From: Streptomyces cinnabarinus
GTDB lineage: Bacteria; Actinomycetota; Actinomycetes; Streptomycetales; Streptomycetaceae
Assembly (NCBI RefSeq): GCF_027270315.1
Contig: NZ_CP114413.1
Location: 8,990,001 to 9,054,000 of the forward strand
Length of the DNA: 64,000 bases
Direction of reading: 5' to 3'
The notes beneath the pieces are model-generated. The model was not told the DNA's origin, searched no databases, and worked only from the letters and a program-made list of their open reading frames with translations. Shown piece by piece: positions 35,460-44,246 of the stretch. Numbering within the stretch: position 1 is the stretch's first letter; each line of letters begins with the position of its first letter. A program made the translations under genes and the position numbers.

Positions 35460-36737
35460 TTACAGGGAGGGCTGCCCGCCGATGCCCTGCGGGTCGGCCT
35501 GTTGCGCGATGGCGCGTCGGGCCCGATCGGTGAACGTCCGGTTGATCGACTCCTGCAGCAGGGTCAAGTGCGTGCGCACGGAGGGGTGTCGCTGCGGCGG
35601 CAGGGTGGCGAGCAGACCCTCGAGCATGGCGCGGAGCCTGCGGCAGACCTGCAAGGACGAGCTTCCGTAGTGGAGGATCTCGCACACGGCGAGCTGAAGG
35701 TAATTGTCCCAGTTGCGCCCCGGTAGCACGAGCCGGGCCGTGCCTTGGCCGTCGGCCAGCACGTAGCGGCCGGGCAGCTGCGTCCTGCCCACCGTGTGCA
35801 GGAACCGCTCGACGTAGTTGATCACCTGTACGGCGGTGGTGGGGTCGTTCACCGCCGGGGACAGTGCCCGGATGGCGATGTCGACGAGGATCCTCAGCGC
35901 GAAGGCGGGGTCTTGCTCGATGGTGCGTTCGGCCCCGAGGGCGATGTGACCGACCACGTGGGCCGGGTCCGGTTCGGAGACGCCGCCGTGGACCTCGACG
36001 AGCACGGTTTCGGGCGGAACGAAGTCGCCGACCAGCCGGGTCACGACGAAGACGCAGTCGTGGCGCGCCGCCTGCGCGATGAGCCCGGCCACGTCGAAGG
36101 CCTGGACGGCGCCTCCCCGCTCGGTACGAATGCGCATCGACGGGCCGTCGGGGGGCAGGGCTTCGGATTTGTCGGGAGCGGCGCCCCGGATGGCCGCCGC
36201 GCCGCTGGTGAAGACGGACTCCCCCATGCCCGCGACGAGCTCGGCGATGGCCACCGGCCGAAGGCTGTGGGTGAACCGATTGAGGTAGACGAGCAGGAGT
36301 ACGAGGCTGACGGCGACTGCCGCGCCGGCCAGGGTGACCCCGAGGTCGGGGACTGAGTGGGATTCGACGCTGCGCAGCAGGGAGAAGGCGAACGCGAACG
36401 TTCCGGTGAAGGTCGCCAGCACCGCTTTTTGCAGCCTGTCGCGATACCACAGCCGCATGTAGCGGGGTGAGAGTGTTCCGGTGGCCTGCTGCACCACCAG
36501 CACGCCGATGGTGACGACGAACCCGAGCAACGCCACCATCGCGCCCACGATGGCGGTGAGCACGCCGCTCGCCGTCGTGGCGGAGTACTGCCAGCCACTG
36601 GGCAGCCAGTCCGAGCCGTCGGCGAGCAGGGCGAGTTCGGCGAGCAGGACGCCCAGGACGAGACCGAGCAGCGGAATGATCCACAGACTCGCCTTGACGT
36701 ACTGCCGCAACCGGAATCTGGCGGCCCAGGAAGTCAT
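35460..36737 (-). CDS. DUF2254 membrane protein
   Basis: A 425-residue protein. Four membrane helices in the first 200 residues (LWIIPLLGLVLGVLLAELAL; GVLTAIVGAMVALLGFVVTI; TFTGTFAFAFSLL; VAVSLVLLLVYLNRF) are followed by a large cytoplasmic region with DIAIRALSPAVNDPTTAVQV, the best-conserved DUF2254 block. The family function is unknown. Divergent from GH15 over a 268-bp gap. Confidence 0.85.
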   Translation of the reverse strand: MTSWAARFRLRQYVKASLWIIPLLGLVLGVLLAELALLADGSDWLPSGWQYSATTASGVLTAIVGAMVALLGFVVTIGVLVVQQATGTLSPRYMRLWYRDRLQKAVLATFTGTFAFAFSLLRSVESHSVPDLGVTLAGAAVAVSLVLLLVYLNRFTHSLRPVAIAELVAGMGESVFTSGAAAIRGAAPDKSEALPPDGPSMRIRTERGGAVQAFDVAGLIAQAARHDCVFVVTRLVGDFVPPETVLVEVHGGVSEPDPAHVVGHIALGAERTIEQDPAFALRILVDIAIRALSPAVNDPTTAVQVINYVERFLHTVGRTQLPGRYVLADGQGTARLVLPGRNWDNYLQLAVCEILHYGSSSLQVCRRLRAMLEGLLATLPPQRHPSVRTHLTLLQESINRTFTDRARRAIAQQADPQGIGGQPSL

Positions 36738-37005
36738 GACACCCACATCACACCCCTTCACCGGACATGTCAGGTGAGCTGTCGCCACGTGAGACGGCCG
36801 GCTTTGTCGACGGGACCACCATCACCTCACGCCAGGCCGGTTTCCGCACCAGCGCAGCCGCCGGCACCCCTGTCACCTGGTGCGATGGCCTTGTCAGGAC
36901 GGAGCGGCGTCGGCGGCCTAAGCTGATCGGGTGTCGCCCCGCTGATCACATCGGCCGCGAGAGGGTGCCCCGACCGTGGCCGACCAGGGCTGAAAGGGGT
37001 CCGCG

Positions 37006-38862
37006 ATGGACGACTACCCCCTGATCGAGGACCACGGCCTGATCGGTGATCTGCAGACCGCGGCGCTGGTGACGAGGGATGCGACGATCGACTGGTTCTG
37101 CTGCCCGCGGTTCGACTCGCCCAGCGTCTTCGGCGCTCTGCTCGACCGGAGCAAGGGCGGCCACTTCACGGTGCGGCCGGCGGCGAGGACGTACACCTCC
37201 AAGCAGCTCTACCATCCGGACACCGCCGTCCTGGTGACCCGCTTCATGACCGAGGCCGGGGCGGGAGAGGTCGTCGACTTCATGCCCGTGACCGGCACGA
37301 CGGTGACTGACCGGCACCGTCTGGTCCGCATGCTGCGCTGCGTACGCGGCAGCATGACGTTCCAAGGAGAGATCGCTCCGCGCTTCGACTACGGCCGTAG
37401 CCCTCACGAGCTGCACCTCACCGAGGACGGGGCCGTGTTCACTTCCCAGGCCCTCGACCTCGCCCTGCACCTCGTGCGGGAGCCGCAGGACGAACGGCTG
37501 CTGAACATCCTCTCGGCCAACGACAACGACGTGCACTTCTCCTTGACCCTGCAGGCCGGACAACAGCGCGGCCTGATCATGGAATCCGCTCCCGCGGGAC
37601 CCCCGCAGCAGGTCCGGGTGGAGGAGTTCGAACGCCTCTTCCACGAGACGGTCCGTTACTGGCGCTCCTGGCTGGGCCAGTCCACCTACTCCGGGCGCTG
37701 GCGCGAGGCGGTGGAACGTTCGGCCGTGACGCTGAAACTCATGACCTACGCGCCGACCGGCGCCCTGGTCGCCGCCCCTACGACGGGGCTTCCCGAGCAG
37801 CTTGGGGGAGAGCGCAACTGGGACTACCGGTTCACCTGGATCCGTGACGCCTCGTTCTCCGTGTACGCCCTGCTGGGCCTTGGATTCAAGGAGGAGGCCG
37901 CCGCGTTCATCGACTGGCTGCACGCCCGGGTGAAGGAGAAGGCGGGCCAGGAAAGCGGCGGCTCCGGACCGCTGAACATCATGTACCGGGTCGACGGTTC
38001 GGCCGACCTGGTCGAGGAGACCCTCGGCCACTGGGAGGGGTACCGCGGCTCCGCCCCGGTGCGCATCGGCAACGGGGCGGCGAACCAGCTCCAGCTCGAC
38101 ATCTACGGAGAGGCGCTGGACAGCATCTACTTCGCGCACGAGCACGGCATGCATCTCGACCACGGAGGCTGGAAGGCCCTGCACACCCTGCTCGACTGGC
38201 TGGTCGACCACTGGGATCAGCCCGGCGAAGGGCTCTGGGAGACACGCGGCGGCCGCAAGGACTTCACCTACGGTCGCGTGATGTCGTGGGTGGCCTTCGA
38301 CCGGGCCCTGCGGATGGCCCACGACGACGGCCGTCCCGCGGCCGGAGGACGCTGGGTCCAGGCGCGGGACGCGATCTACGAGCAGGTCCTCGACCGGGGG
38401 TGGGACCCCAAGAAGCAGGCCTTCGTGCAGCATTACGGCGACGACGTGCTCGACTCCGCGCTGCTGCGCATGCCGACGGTCGGTTTCATCATGCCGGGCG
38501 ACCCGATGTGGCAGTCCACGCTGAACGCGATGGAAAACGAGCTGGTCAGCGACAGCCTGGTCTACCGCTACAACCCCGAGGCGTCCCCCGACGGGCTGCG
38601 CGGCTCCGAGGGAACCTTCTCCCTGTGCACGTTCATGTACGTCGACGCTCTGGCCCGGGCCGGACGCACCGACATGGCGCGGCTGGTGCTGGAGAAGATG
38701 CTCACCTACGCCAACCATCTGGGGCTGTACTCCGAGGAGATCGACCTCACAGGGCGGCAGTTGGGCAACTTCCCGCAGGCTTTCACCCACCTCGCGCTGA
38801 TCGACGCCGCGATCACCTTGGACGGGATGCTGCGGGAGGAGCGGCGGGTCCGAGGAGGATGA
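37006..38862 (+). CDS. Glycoside hydrolase family 15 (glucoamylase/trehalase-type)
   Basis: A 618-residue cytoplasmic enzyme starting YPLIEDHGLIGDLQTAALVT, the standard beginning of the actinobacterial GH15 family. The (alpha/alpha)6 core carries the acid/base regions RFTWIRDASFSVYALLGLG and YSEEIDLTGRQLGNFPQAFT. Members hydrolyse alpha-glucosides; several actinobacterial ones are trehalases, so starch use should not be assumed. Its last 50 bp overlap the 3' end of the antiporter gene tail to tail. Confidence 0.9.
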   Translation: MDDYPLIEDHGLIGDLQTAALVTRDATIDWFCCPRFDSPSVFGALLDRSKGGHFTVRPAARTYTSKQLYHPDTAVLVTRFMTEAGAGEVVDFMPVTGTTVTDRHRLVRMLRCVRGSMTFQGEIAPRFDYGRSPHELHLTEDGAVFTSQALDLALHLVREPQDERLLNILSANDNDVHFSLTLQAGQQRGLIMESAPAGPPQQVRVEEFERLFHETVRYWRSWLGQSTYSGRWREAVERSAVTLKLMTYAPTGALVAAPTTGLPEQLGGERNWDYRFTWIRDASFSVYALLGLGFKEEAAAFIDWLHARVKEKAGQESGGSGPLNIMYRVDGSADLVEETLGHWEGYRGSAPVRIGNGAANQLQLDIYGEALDSIYFAHEHGMHLDHGGWKALHTLLDWLVDHWDQPGEGLWETRGGRKDFTYGRVMSWVAFDRALRMAHDDGRPAAGGRWVQARDAIYEQVLDRGWDPKKQAFVQHYGDDVLDSALLRMPTVGFIMPGDPMWQSTLNAMENELVSDSLVYRYNPEASPDGLRGSEGTFSLCTFMYVDALARAGRTDMARLVLEKMLTYANHLGLYSEEIDLTGRQLGNFPQAFTHLALIDAAITLDGMLREERRVRGG

Positions 38863-40597
38863 CGGTGTCGCCCTGTCGCGGCGTGCTCTCGCTGGTCTCC
38901 GTGACGGGGTCCAGCTGGTGGTCGGCCCGCACCACGAACAGCGTGTCGTGCTCCGGCGGCAGCGGATCGGCGGCCGGCCGCACGGTGAACCGGGCGCCTT
39001 GGGCGTAGCGCTCCGCGAGCGCGTGGCGGACCAGCGAGCGGCCGAAGAGGATGTCGCCGCCGGTGTACGGAGCGACCACGCCGTGGCTGTCCTGCGGTGG
39101 CCCCACCCGGTAGACGGGCCCGTCGACGTTGTCCTGCATCACGATCGAGGCGAGCGCGTTGAAGTCGTCGTCATCGGTGACCAGGAAGACGGCCGTCACA
39201 CCCTCCAGACGCGCTCCGGGGTTGATGGCCGTGGCCAGCAGGTCGCCCTGGGCCAGACCGAGGCCCGCTTCCTTGATCCTTTCGCGCTGCTCGTCGAGGC
39301 CCGCCCACAGCAGCACCCCCAGTCCGGCGGAGCGCAGGGCCCTGCCCAGGTCGATAACCCATGGCTCGCCGCCCACCAGGAGAATGCGCGTGCCCGCCGC
39401 CTTGACGACCCCCAGCCGTCTGGCCACGGGGGCCGCCGTCAGCGCGTACACCACAACGGTCCCCACGATCACCAGGAACGTGACGGGCAGGATCTTCGCC
39501 GCCCCCGTCACCCCCCGCTGGACCAGACCGGCGGAGAAGGTCGACGCCGTCGCCGCCGCGACGATGCCGCGTGGATCCATCCATCCCACGAAGGCGCGTT
39601 CCCCCCGGGACAGATCGGTGCCCGCCACGGCGCCGAAGGCCACGAGCGGCCGGACCACCAGCACGAGGATCGCGATCAGGCCGAGCGCGGGAAGGAGCAC
39701 CGGCACCAGGGACGCCGGGGTGACCGTCGCGGAGATGGAGATGAACAGCAGTCCGATGATCAGCTGGACCAGGGTCTCGAAGAAGGGGCGGCGCGCGGGC
39801 ATGTCGAAGCCGCGCAGATTGGCCACGGCCAGGCCGGTCACGATCGCGGCGATGAGTCCGGTGTCGTCCCGTACGACATCGCAGCCCGCCGACACCCCGA
39901 TGACGACGGCGAGTTGTGCCAGCGTTCCCAGAGTCTCCCCGAGCCGGAGGCCGCGCAGGGTGAACCACAGCAACAGGGTGCCGACGACCCCGCCTGCCAG
40001 TCCCACGGCAAGGCTGAGGAGGAACTGGCCGATCTGGTAGCCCCGGCCGATGTCGACCTGGTGCGAGGAGGCGACCGCGTGGAAGGTGAGGGCGCCCAGG
40101 ATCGCGCCGATCGGGTCGGTCAGCGTTCCTTCCCAGATGAGGATGCGCCGCACCTTGTCGCTCGGCCGCACGAAGTCGAGGATCGGCCCCACGACGGTGG
40201 GACCCGACACGACGAGGATCATGCCCAGCATCGCGGCCACGCGCAGCGGCATGGCGAACATCGCCGGTGCCACCGTCGCGACGACGAAGAAGGTGAGCAG
40301 GAGGCCGTACACCAGCAGCCGGCCCACGATCCCGCGGGTGTGGTGGGCGAGTTTCCGCAGGTCGAGGCCGAGCCCGGCGTCGTAGAGGATCACCGCGACG
40401 GCCAGCGACACCAGGGCCGAGAAGGCCGGGCCCAACAGCTTGTCCGGGTGGACGATGTCCGTTGCCGCGCCGGCGGCGAACCCGACAGGAAGCAGGATGA
40501 TCAGGGCTGGCACACGCAGTCTGTTCGCCAGGATCTGCGAACCGGTGGCGAGCACCACCGTCAGGGCGAGCCCGAGCAGGATCTCGTCGTCGGTCAC
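38813..40597 (-). CDS. CPA-family cation:proton antiporter with C-terminal TrkA-N-like domain
   Basis: A 594-residue protein with 12-13 hydrophobic helices (ILLGLALTVVLATGSQILAN, ILYDAGLGLDL, MLGMILVVSGPTVVGPIL, GIVAAATASTF). A nucleotide-binding TrkA-N-like domain follows (RILLVGGEPWVIDLGRALRS, VFLVTDDDDFNALASIV, residues about 410-500), then a C-terminal segment ending in a TrkA-C-like strand. It probably exchanges Na+ or K+ for H+ under NAD(H)/nucleotide control. GTG 40597 has GAGGGA before it. Last gene of the minus-strand run that includes cydAB. Confidence 0.85.
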   Translation of the reverse strand: MTDDEILLGLALTVVLATGSQILANRLRVPALIILLPVGFAAGAATDIVHPDKLLGPAFSALVSLAVAVILYDAGLGLDLRKLAHHTRGIVGRLLVYGLLLTFFVVATVAPAMFAMPLRVAAMLGMILVVSGPTVVGPILDFVRPSDKVRRILIWEGTLTDPIGAILGALTFHAVASSHQVDIGRGYQIGQFLLSLAVGLAGGVVGTLLLWFTLRGLRLGETLGTLAQLAVVIGVSAGCDVVRDDTGLIAAIVTGLAVANLRGFDMPARRPFFETLVQLIIGLLFISISATVTPASLVPVLLPALGLIAILVLVVRPLVAFGAVAGTDLSRGERAFVGWMDPRGIVAAATASTFSAGLVQRGVTGAAKILPVTFLVIVGTVVVYALTAAPVARRLGVVKAAGTRILLVGGEPWVIDLGRALRSAGLGVLLWAGLDEQRERIKEAGLGLAQGDLLATAINPGARLEGVTAVFLVTDDDDFNALASIVMQDNVDGPVYRVGPPQDSHGVVAPYTGGDILFGRSLVRHALAERYAQGARFTVRPAADPLPPEHDTLFVVRADHQLDPVTETSESTPRQGDTVILLGPAAPPAASRPR

Positions 40598-40666
40598 GGC
40601 TGCTTCCCTCCGCGAGGTACGGGCGCGGGGCGATGTCCAGGACGAGTGACGAGTACGGACAACCGA

Positions 40667-41725
40667 TCAGCCGTCGGGTGCCGCACCGTCACCGGCCGCG
40701 CGGCCCGGCCGGCGCAGCTCGGAGTCGGTGAGCTCCTCCAGCTCACCGCGCGAGTCCAGCCAGTACAGGAGAACGACGGCCGGCACGACGACCACGAGGG
40801 CCACCAGGGTGACGACGGCCAGCCACGTCAGCGTGCCGGAGGCACCCGCGGCGTCGGCCACGGTCAGCGACGTGGGCAGCAGGTAGGGGCGCTGGGCCAT
40901 GCCCCAGGCGATGACGGCGGACGCGACGACGGCGACCGCCGTGACGCGCGCCCACGTGCCCGGCGAGCGCAGCAGCAGCCATGCGGTGGCGACAGCGGCG
41001 ACCCCGGCCACGAGGACGAAGAACAGGCCCAGGCCGCGGGTGAGGCCGTGCCAGATGTAGGGGGCGTCCTCATGGGTGACCCATCCGGTGACCACCGCCA
41101 GGACGGTGAGCACGGCGAGACTGCTCAGCGCCCGCCGCCTGAAGTAGCCGACCAGGTCGGGCGCGTCGAACCTGCGGGCGTCGCCGATGAGGAACACCGC
41201 CCCGAGGAACGCGGTGACCGCGACGGCGACCAGTCCGAAGACCAGCGAGGTCGCACCGGTCCACACGTCCGCCGAGAGCTCGGTACCGGGAGCCACGCGT
41301 TCCGACGCGACTCCGCCGACCGCGGCACCGAGGAAGAACGGCGTGAGCAGTGAGGCCACCGCGAACACGGCACCGTACAGGCGTCGCCCGGCCAGGCGTT
41401 GGGTGGGTTTGCGGAGTGCGAAACCGGCGCCGCGCAGGACCATGCCGACGACGGCCAGGGCCAAAGGGAGCCACATCGCGGAGAACACAGTCTCGAACAG
41501 GACGGGGAAACCGGTCCACATGATGACCAGGACGAAGATCAGCCATACGTTGTTCACCTCCCAGACGGGGGCCATGGCGCGGTCGATGAGCCAGCGAGGG
41601 CGCCTGCCGCGTTCCGTCCCGCCGGCCGTCAGGTCCCAGAAGCCGGCCCCGTAGTCCGTGCCGCCCGCGCACGCGTACGCGGTCACGGCCAGGAGCAGCA
41701 CCATGGCGATGAGGTCGGCGGTCAC
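40667..41725 (-). CDS. cydB: Cytochrome bd ubiquinol/menaquinol oxidase subunit II
   Basis: A 352-residue protein with eight to nine membrane helices. It opens ADLIAMVLLLAVTAYACAGG, followed by TDYGAGFWDL, the conserved CydB start, then APVWEVNNVWLIFVLVIMW, and later the GWVTHEDAPYIWHGLT region. Subunit II stabilises the hemes of CydA. GTG 41725 overlaps the cydA stop by four bases. CydC/CydD, needed for bd assembly in other bacteria, are not in this window. Confidence 0.92.
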   Translation of the reverse strand: MTADLIAMVLLLAVTAYACAGGTDYGAGFWDLTAGGTERGRRPRWLIDRAMAPVWEVNNVWLIFVLVIMWTGFPVLFETVFSAMWLPLALAVVGMVLRGAGFALRKPTQRLAGRRLYGAVFAVASLLTPFFLGAAVGGVASERVAPGTELSADVWTGATSLVFGLVAVAVTAFLGAVFLIGDARRFDAPDLVGYFRRRALSSLAVLTVLAVVTGWVTHEDAPYIWHGLTRGLGLFFVLVAGVAAVATAWLLLRSPGTWARVTAVAVVASAVIAWGMAQRPYLLPTSLTVADAAGASGTLTWLAVVTLVALVVVVPAVVLLYWLDSRGELEELTDSELRRPGRAAGDGAAPDG

Positions 41726-43200
41726 GGGCCCTCACCCCCCGCCCGGCCGGCGCCAGGACCGGCCGTCGGCACGTCGTCCGCCGGAAGGGAACCGCGCGGT
41801 CCGTAGGGGATGTCGGCCTCCGGCATAGGGGAGCCGCTCGGCGTTTGCTGCGCGTCGGCGAGCCGCCAGCGCGTGCGCATCTTCAGCAGGACGACGAGGA
41901 AGGAGCCGAAGAGGAAGACGTATACCACCATCACCACCCCGAGCATGATCCACAGGGTGGTGGAGCGGGTCGATGTCACGGCCTCGGCGACCCGCATGTT
42001 CTGGTAGACGATCCAGGGCTGGCGTCCCACCTCGGTGGCGATCCAGCCGCACTCGACAGCGACGACGGAGGCGACACCGGCGCAGGCGGCGGCGCGGTAG
42101 AACCACCGTGAGGCGGGCAGGCGGCGGTGGCGCAGCCGGATGAACCCGTACCACAGGGCCAGGAGCAGCAGCGCCGACCCGATCAGCACCATGATGTCGA
42201 AGGCCCAGTGGGCGATGGTCGCTTGGACGGCCGTGGGGCGCTGGTCGGCCGGGACCGAGGTCAACCCCCTCACCTCGGTGTTGGCGCTGAACCCGGCCAG
42301 GAAGGAGTCGAGCAGGGGGATCTTGATGCCGCCCGAGACGGTGCCGTTCTCGTGCAGCCGCCCGAAGAGGTATTCCGGCACGCGGGTGTCGGTCTTCCAG
42401 ACGATCTCCATCGCGGCGAACTTCACCGGCTGTTTGTGGAAGACCGACCGGGCGATCGAGTCGCCCAGGACGAACTGCACCGGAGCGGCGATGGCGGCGA
42501 TGGTGAACGGCACGGCGAAGCCGAGCCGGTGGTAGTGGTCCCGGCGGCCGCGCAGCCAGCCCACGGCATAGACGCCGGCCACCATGAAGCCCGCGGTGAG
42601 CACCATCGCCATGACGAAGTGCCAGTACTGCGGCCCGAACATCGGCGTGAAGATCGCCTTCCAGACGTTCACGTCGACGGGGTTGCCCTCGGAGTCGAGG
42701 GAGAAGCCCTGCGGCGTGTTCATCCAGGAGTTGGCGGCCAGGATGCCGAACGCGCCGAGCAGCGCGGCGAACGGCAGCGGCAGTGCGAGGAGGAAATGCG
42801 TCCGCGGCTTCAGCCGCCGCCATCCGTACAGGTAGATGGCGATGAGGACGGCCTCCAGGAAGAAGGCCCAGGCCTCGACACCGAATCCGACGCCGAAGAC
42901 GTCACCCCACCGCCCCATCAAACCGGGCCACAGCAGACCGAACTCGAAGGAGAGCACGGTGCCGGTGACGATGCCGAGCGCGAACTGCACCGCCATGACG
43001 GCCGACCAGCGTCGTGCCAGGAGCAGGGCCGTTGCGTCCTTGCGGCGCAGTCCGCGGTAGTGCATGACCAGGGTGATGAAGGGGAAGGCCACGCCGAGGG
43101 GGACCAGGATGATGTGGGAGGCCAGGGTGAAGGCCATGAGTTCCCGGGCCGGTAGGAGCTGGGCCGGGGCGTCGGCCAGCAGATGGAGCGAGGTGGGCAT
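41722..43200 (-). CDS. cydA: Cytochrome bd oxidase subunit I
   Basis: A 492-residue membrane protein. His29 in ASHIILVPLGVAF corresponds to the heme b595/d ligand; FVLGDSIARSVFHKQPVKFA begins the quinol-binding loop, which is short (Q-loop truncated type, as in other actinobacteria); GWIATEVGRQPWIVYQNMR carries the GRQPW motif. It reduces O2 with high affinity at low oxygen. It is translated with cydB through the GTGA overlap. The SDR gene ends 42 bp upstream. Confidence 0.95.
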   Translation of the reverse strand: MPTSLHLLADAPAQLLPARELMAFTLASHIILVPLGVAFPFITLVMHYRGLRRKDATALLLARRWSAVMAVQFALGIVTGTVLSFEFGLLWPGLMGRWGDVFGVGFGVEAWAFFLEAVLIAIYLYGWRRLKPRTHFLLALPLPFAALLGAFGILAANSWMNTPQGFSLDSEGNPVDVNVWKAIFTPMFGPQYWHFVMAMVLTAGFMVAGVYAVGWLRGRRDHYHRLGFAVPFTIAAIAAPVQFVLGDSIARSVFHKQPVKFAAMEIVWKTDTRVPEYLFGRLHENGTVSGGIKIPLLDSFLAGFSANTEVRGLTSVPADQRPTAVQATIAHWAFDIMVLIGSALLLLALWYGFIRLRHRRLPASRWFYRAAACAGVASVVAVECGWIATEVGRQPWIVYQNMRVAEAVTSTRSTTLWIMLGVVMVVYVFLFGSFLVVLLKMRTRWRLADAQQTPSGSPMPEADIPYGPRGSLPADDVPTAGPGAGRAGGEGP

Positions 43201-43242
43201 GCGCGGCTTCGCCGTTCGTTCAGGTCAAGGGCCGGGAAAGGG

Positions 43243-44082
43243 TCATCCGCCGGTGGCGAAGCCAGGGAACAGGGTCATGCCTCCGTCGACGTACAGGGTG
43301 GTTCCCACCACGTAGTCCATGAGGTCGGAGGCGAGCGCCACGACGGCATGGGCGATGTCCTCGGGGTCGCCGATCCGGTCGTAGGGGATGAGCCTGAGGA
43401 GGTCCTTTTGGGCTTCGGGGGTCTCCCAGGCCGCGCGGTTGATCGGCGTCTTGATCGCCCCCGGGGCGACCGCGTTCACACGGATCTTCTCCGGGGCGAG
43501 CTCCTGGGCCAGTGTCTGCATCATCATCTGCACGCCGCCCTTGGAGGACGCGTAGTTCACGTGACCCGACCAGGGGATGATCTGATGCACCGAACTCATG
43601 CAGATGATCTTCCCCGCGGAACGTGACACCTCGGGCACCACACCCCGGCGCCGGAACTCCTTGGTCGCCTCCCGTGCACACAGGAACTGGCCGGTGAGAT
43701 TGACGTCCAGGACCTTCCGCCACTGCGCGAGCGTCATCTCCGTGAGCGGGGAGTCGCGCTGCAGGCCCGCGTTGGCCACGAGGACGTCGATGGTGCCGAA
43801 CTCCTTGACCATCCGGTCCATCATGGCGACGACCTGGTCCTCCTGGGACACGTCGGCTTCGTACGCCGCCGATCGCACCCCGTACGAGGCGATCTCCTCA
43901 ACCACCTCCTCGGCGGCCTCACGACCCGCCACGTAGTTCACGACCACGTCGGCACCGGCCCGGCCCAAACCGATGGCGGTAGCCTTGCCGATGCCCGAAT
44001 TGGCGCCGGTGACCAAGGCCTTCTGGCCGTGCAGCAAGCGCGCCGGGATCACGCCCTGGGGCGCTCCCACGGTGGAATCCAT
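43243..44082 (-). CDS. SDR-family oxidoreductase (glucose/alcohol-dehydrogenase type)
   Basis: A 279-residue classical SDR: TGANSGIG cofactor motif, NAGLQ, catalytic Ser in MSSVHQIIPW and YASSK (Tyr, Lys), then PGAIKTPIN. The N-terminal stretch and overall likeness suggest the glucose 1-dehydrogenase group. NAD(P)+ preference is not certain. ATG 44082 is chosen, with GGGAGG 9 nt upstream. It belongs to the minus-strand run GMC-SDR-cydAB. Confidence 0.85.
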   Translation of the reverse strand: MDSTVGAPQGVIPARLLHGQKALVTGANSGIGKATAIGLGRAGADVVVNYVAGREAAEEVVEEIASYGVRSAAYEADVSQEDQVVAMMDRMVKEFGTIDVLVANAGLQRDSPLTEMTLAQWRKVLDVNLTGQFLCAREATKEFRRRGVVPEVSRSAGKIICMSSVHQIIPWSGHVNYASSKGGVQMMMQTLAQELAPEKIRVNAVAPGAIKTPINRAAWETPEAQKDLLRLIPYDRIGDPEDIAHAVVALASDLMDYVVGTTLYVDGGMTLFPGFATGG

Positions 44083-44246
44083 GCCGTACTGCCTCCCTGC
44101 TGTCCGGTTGCGTTCAAGCCCTGCGTCACCTCGACCGGGCAAGGTCACGCAATCACCCGGGAGGGAGGTCGGCATCTCTTCGGAATCTGTTCGGGCTGTT
44201 GCGCCAGCATCTTTCGTCCGGACGGACCAACGCCCGGTTGCCGGCG

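Noticed and set aside
38813..38862. 50-bp tail overlap of GH15 and antiporter genes as a regulatory antisense device
   Set aside because: Short convergent overlaps are common in compact GC-rich genomes; nothing else supports regulation.
38918..41353. A long plus-strand open frame over the antiporter and cydB genes
   Set aside because: Extremely rich in Gly, Asp, His and Arg with no domain; the minus-strand genes have clear families and starts.
43469..43485. Half of a Rex-type operator (TGTGAACGCG) upstream of cydA
   Set aside because: It lies inside the SDR gene in the codons for the conserved RVNAVAPG motif, and the second half-site is missing.
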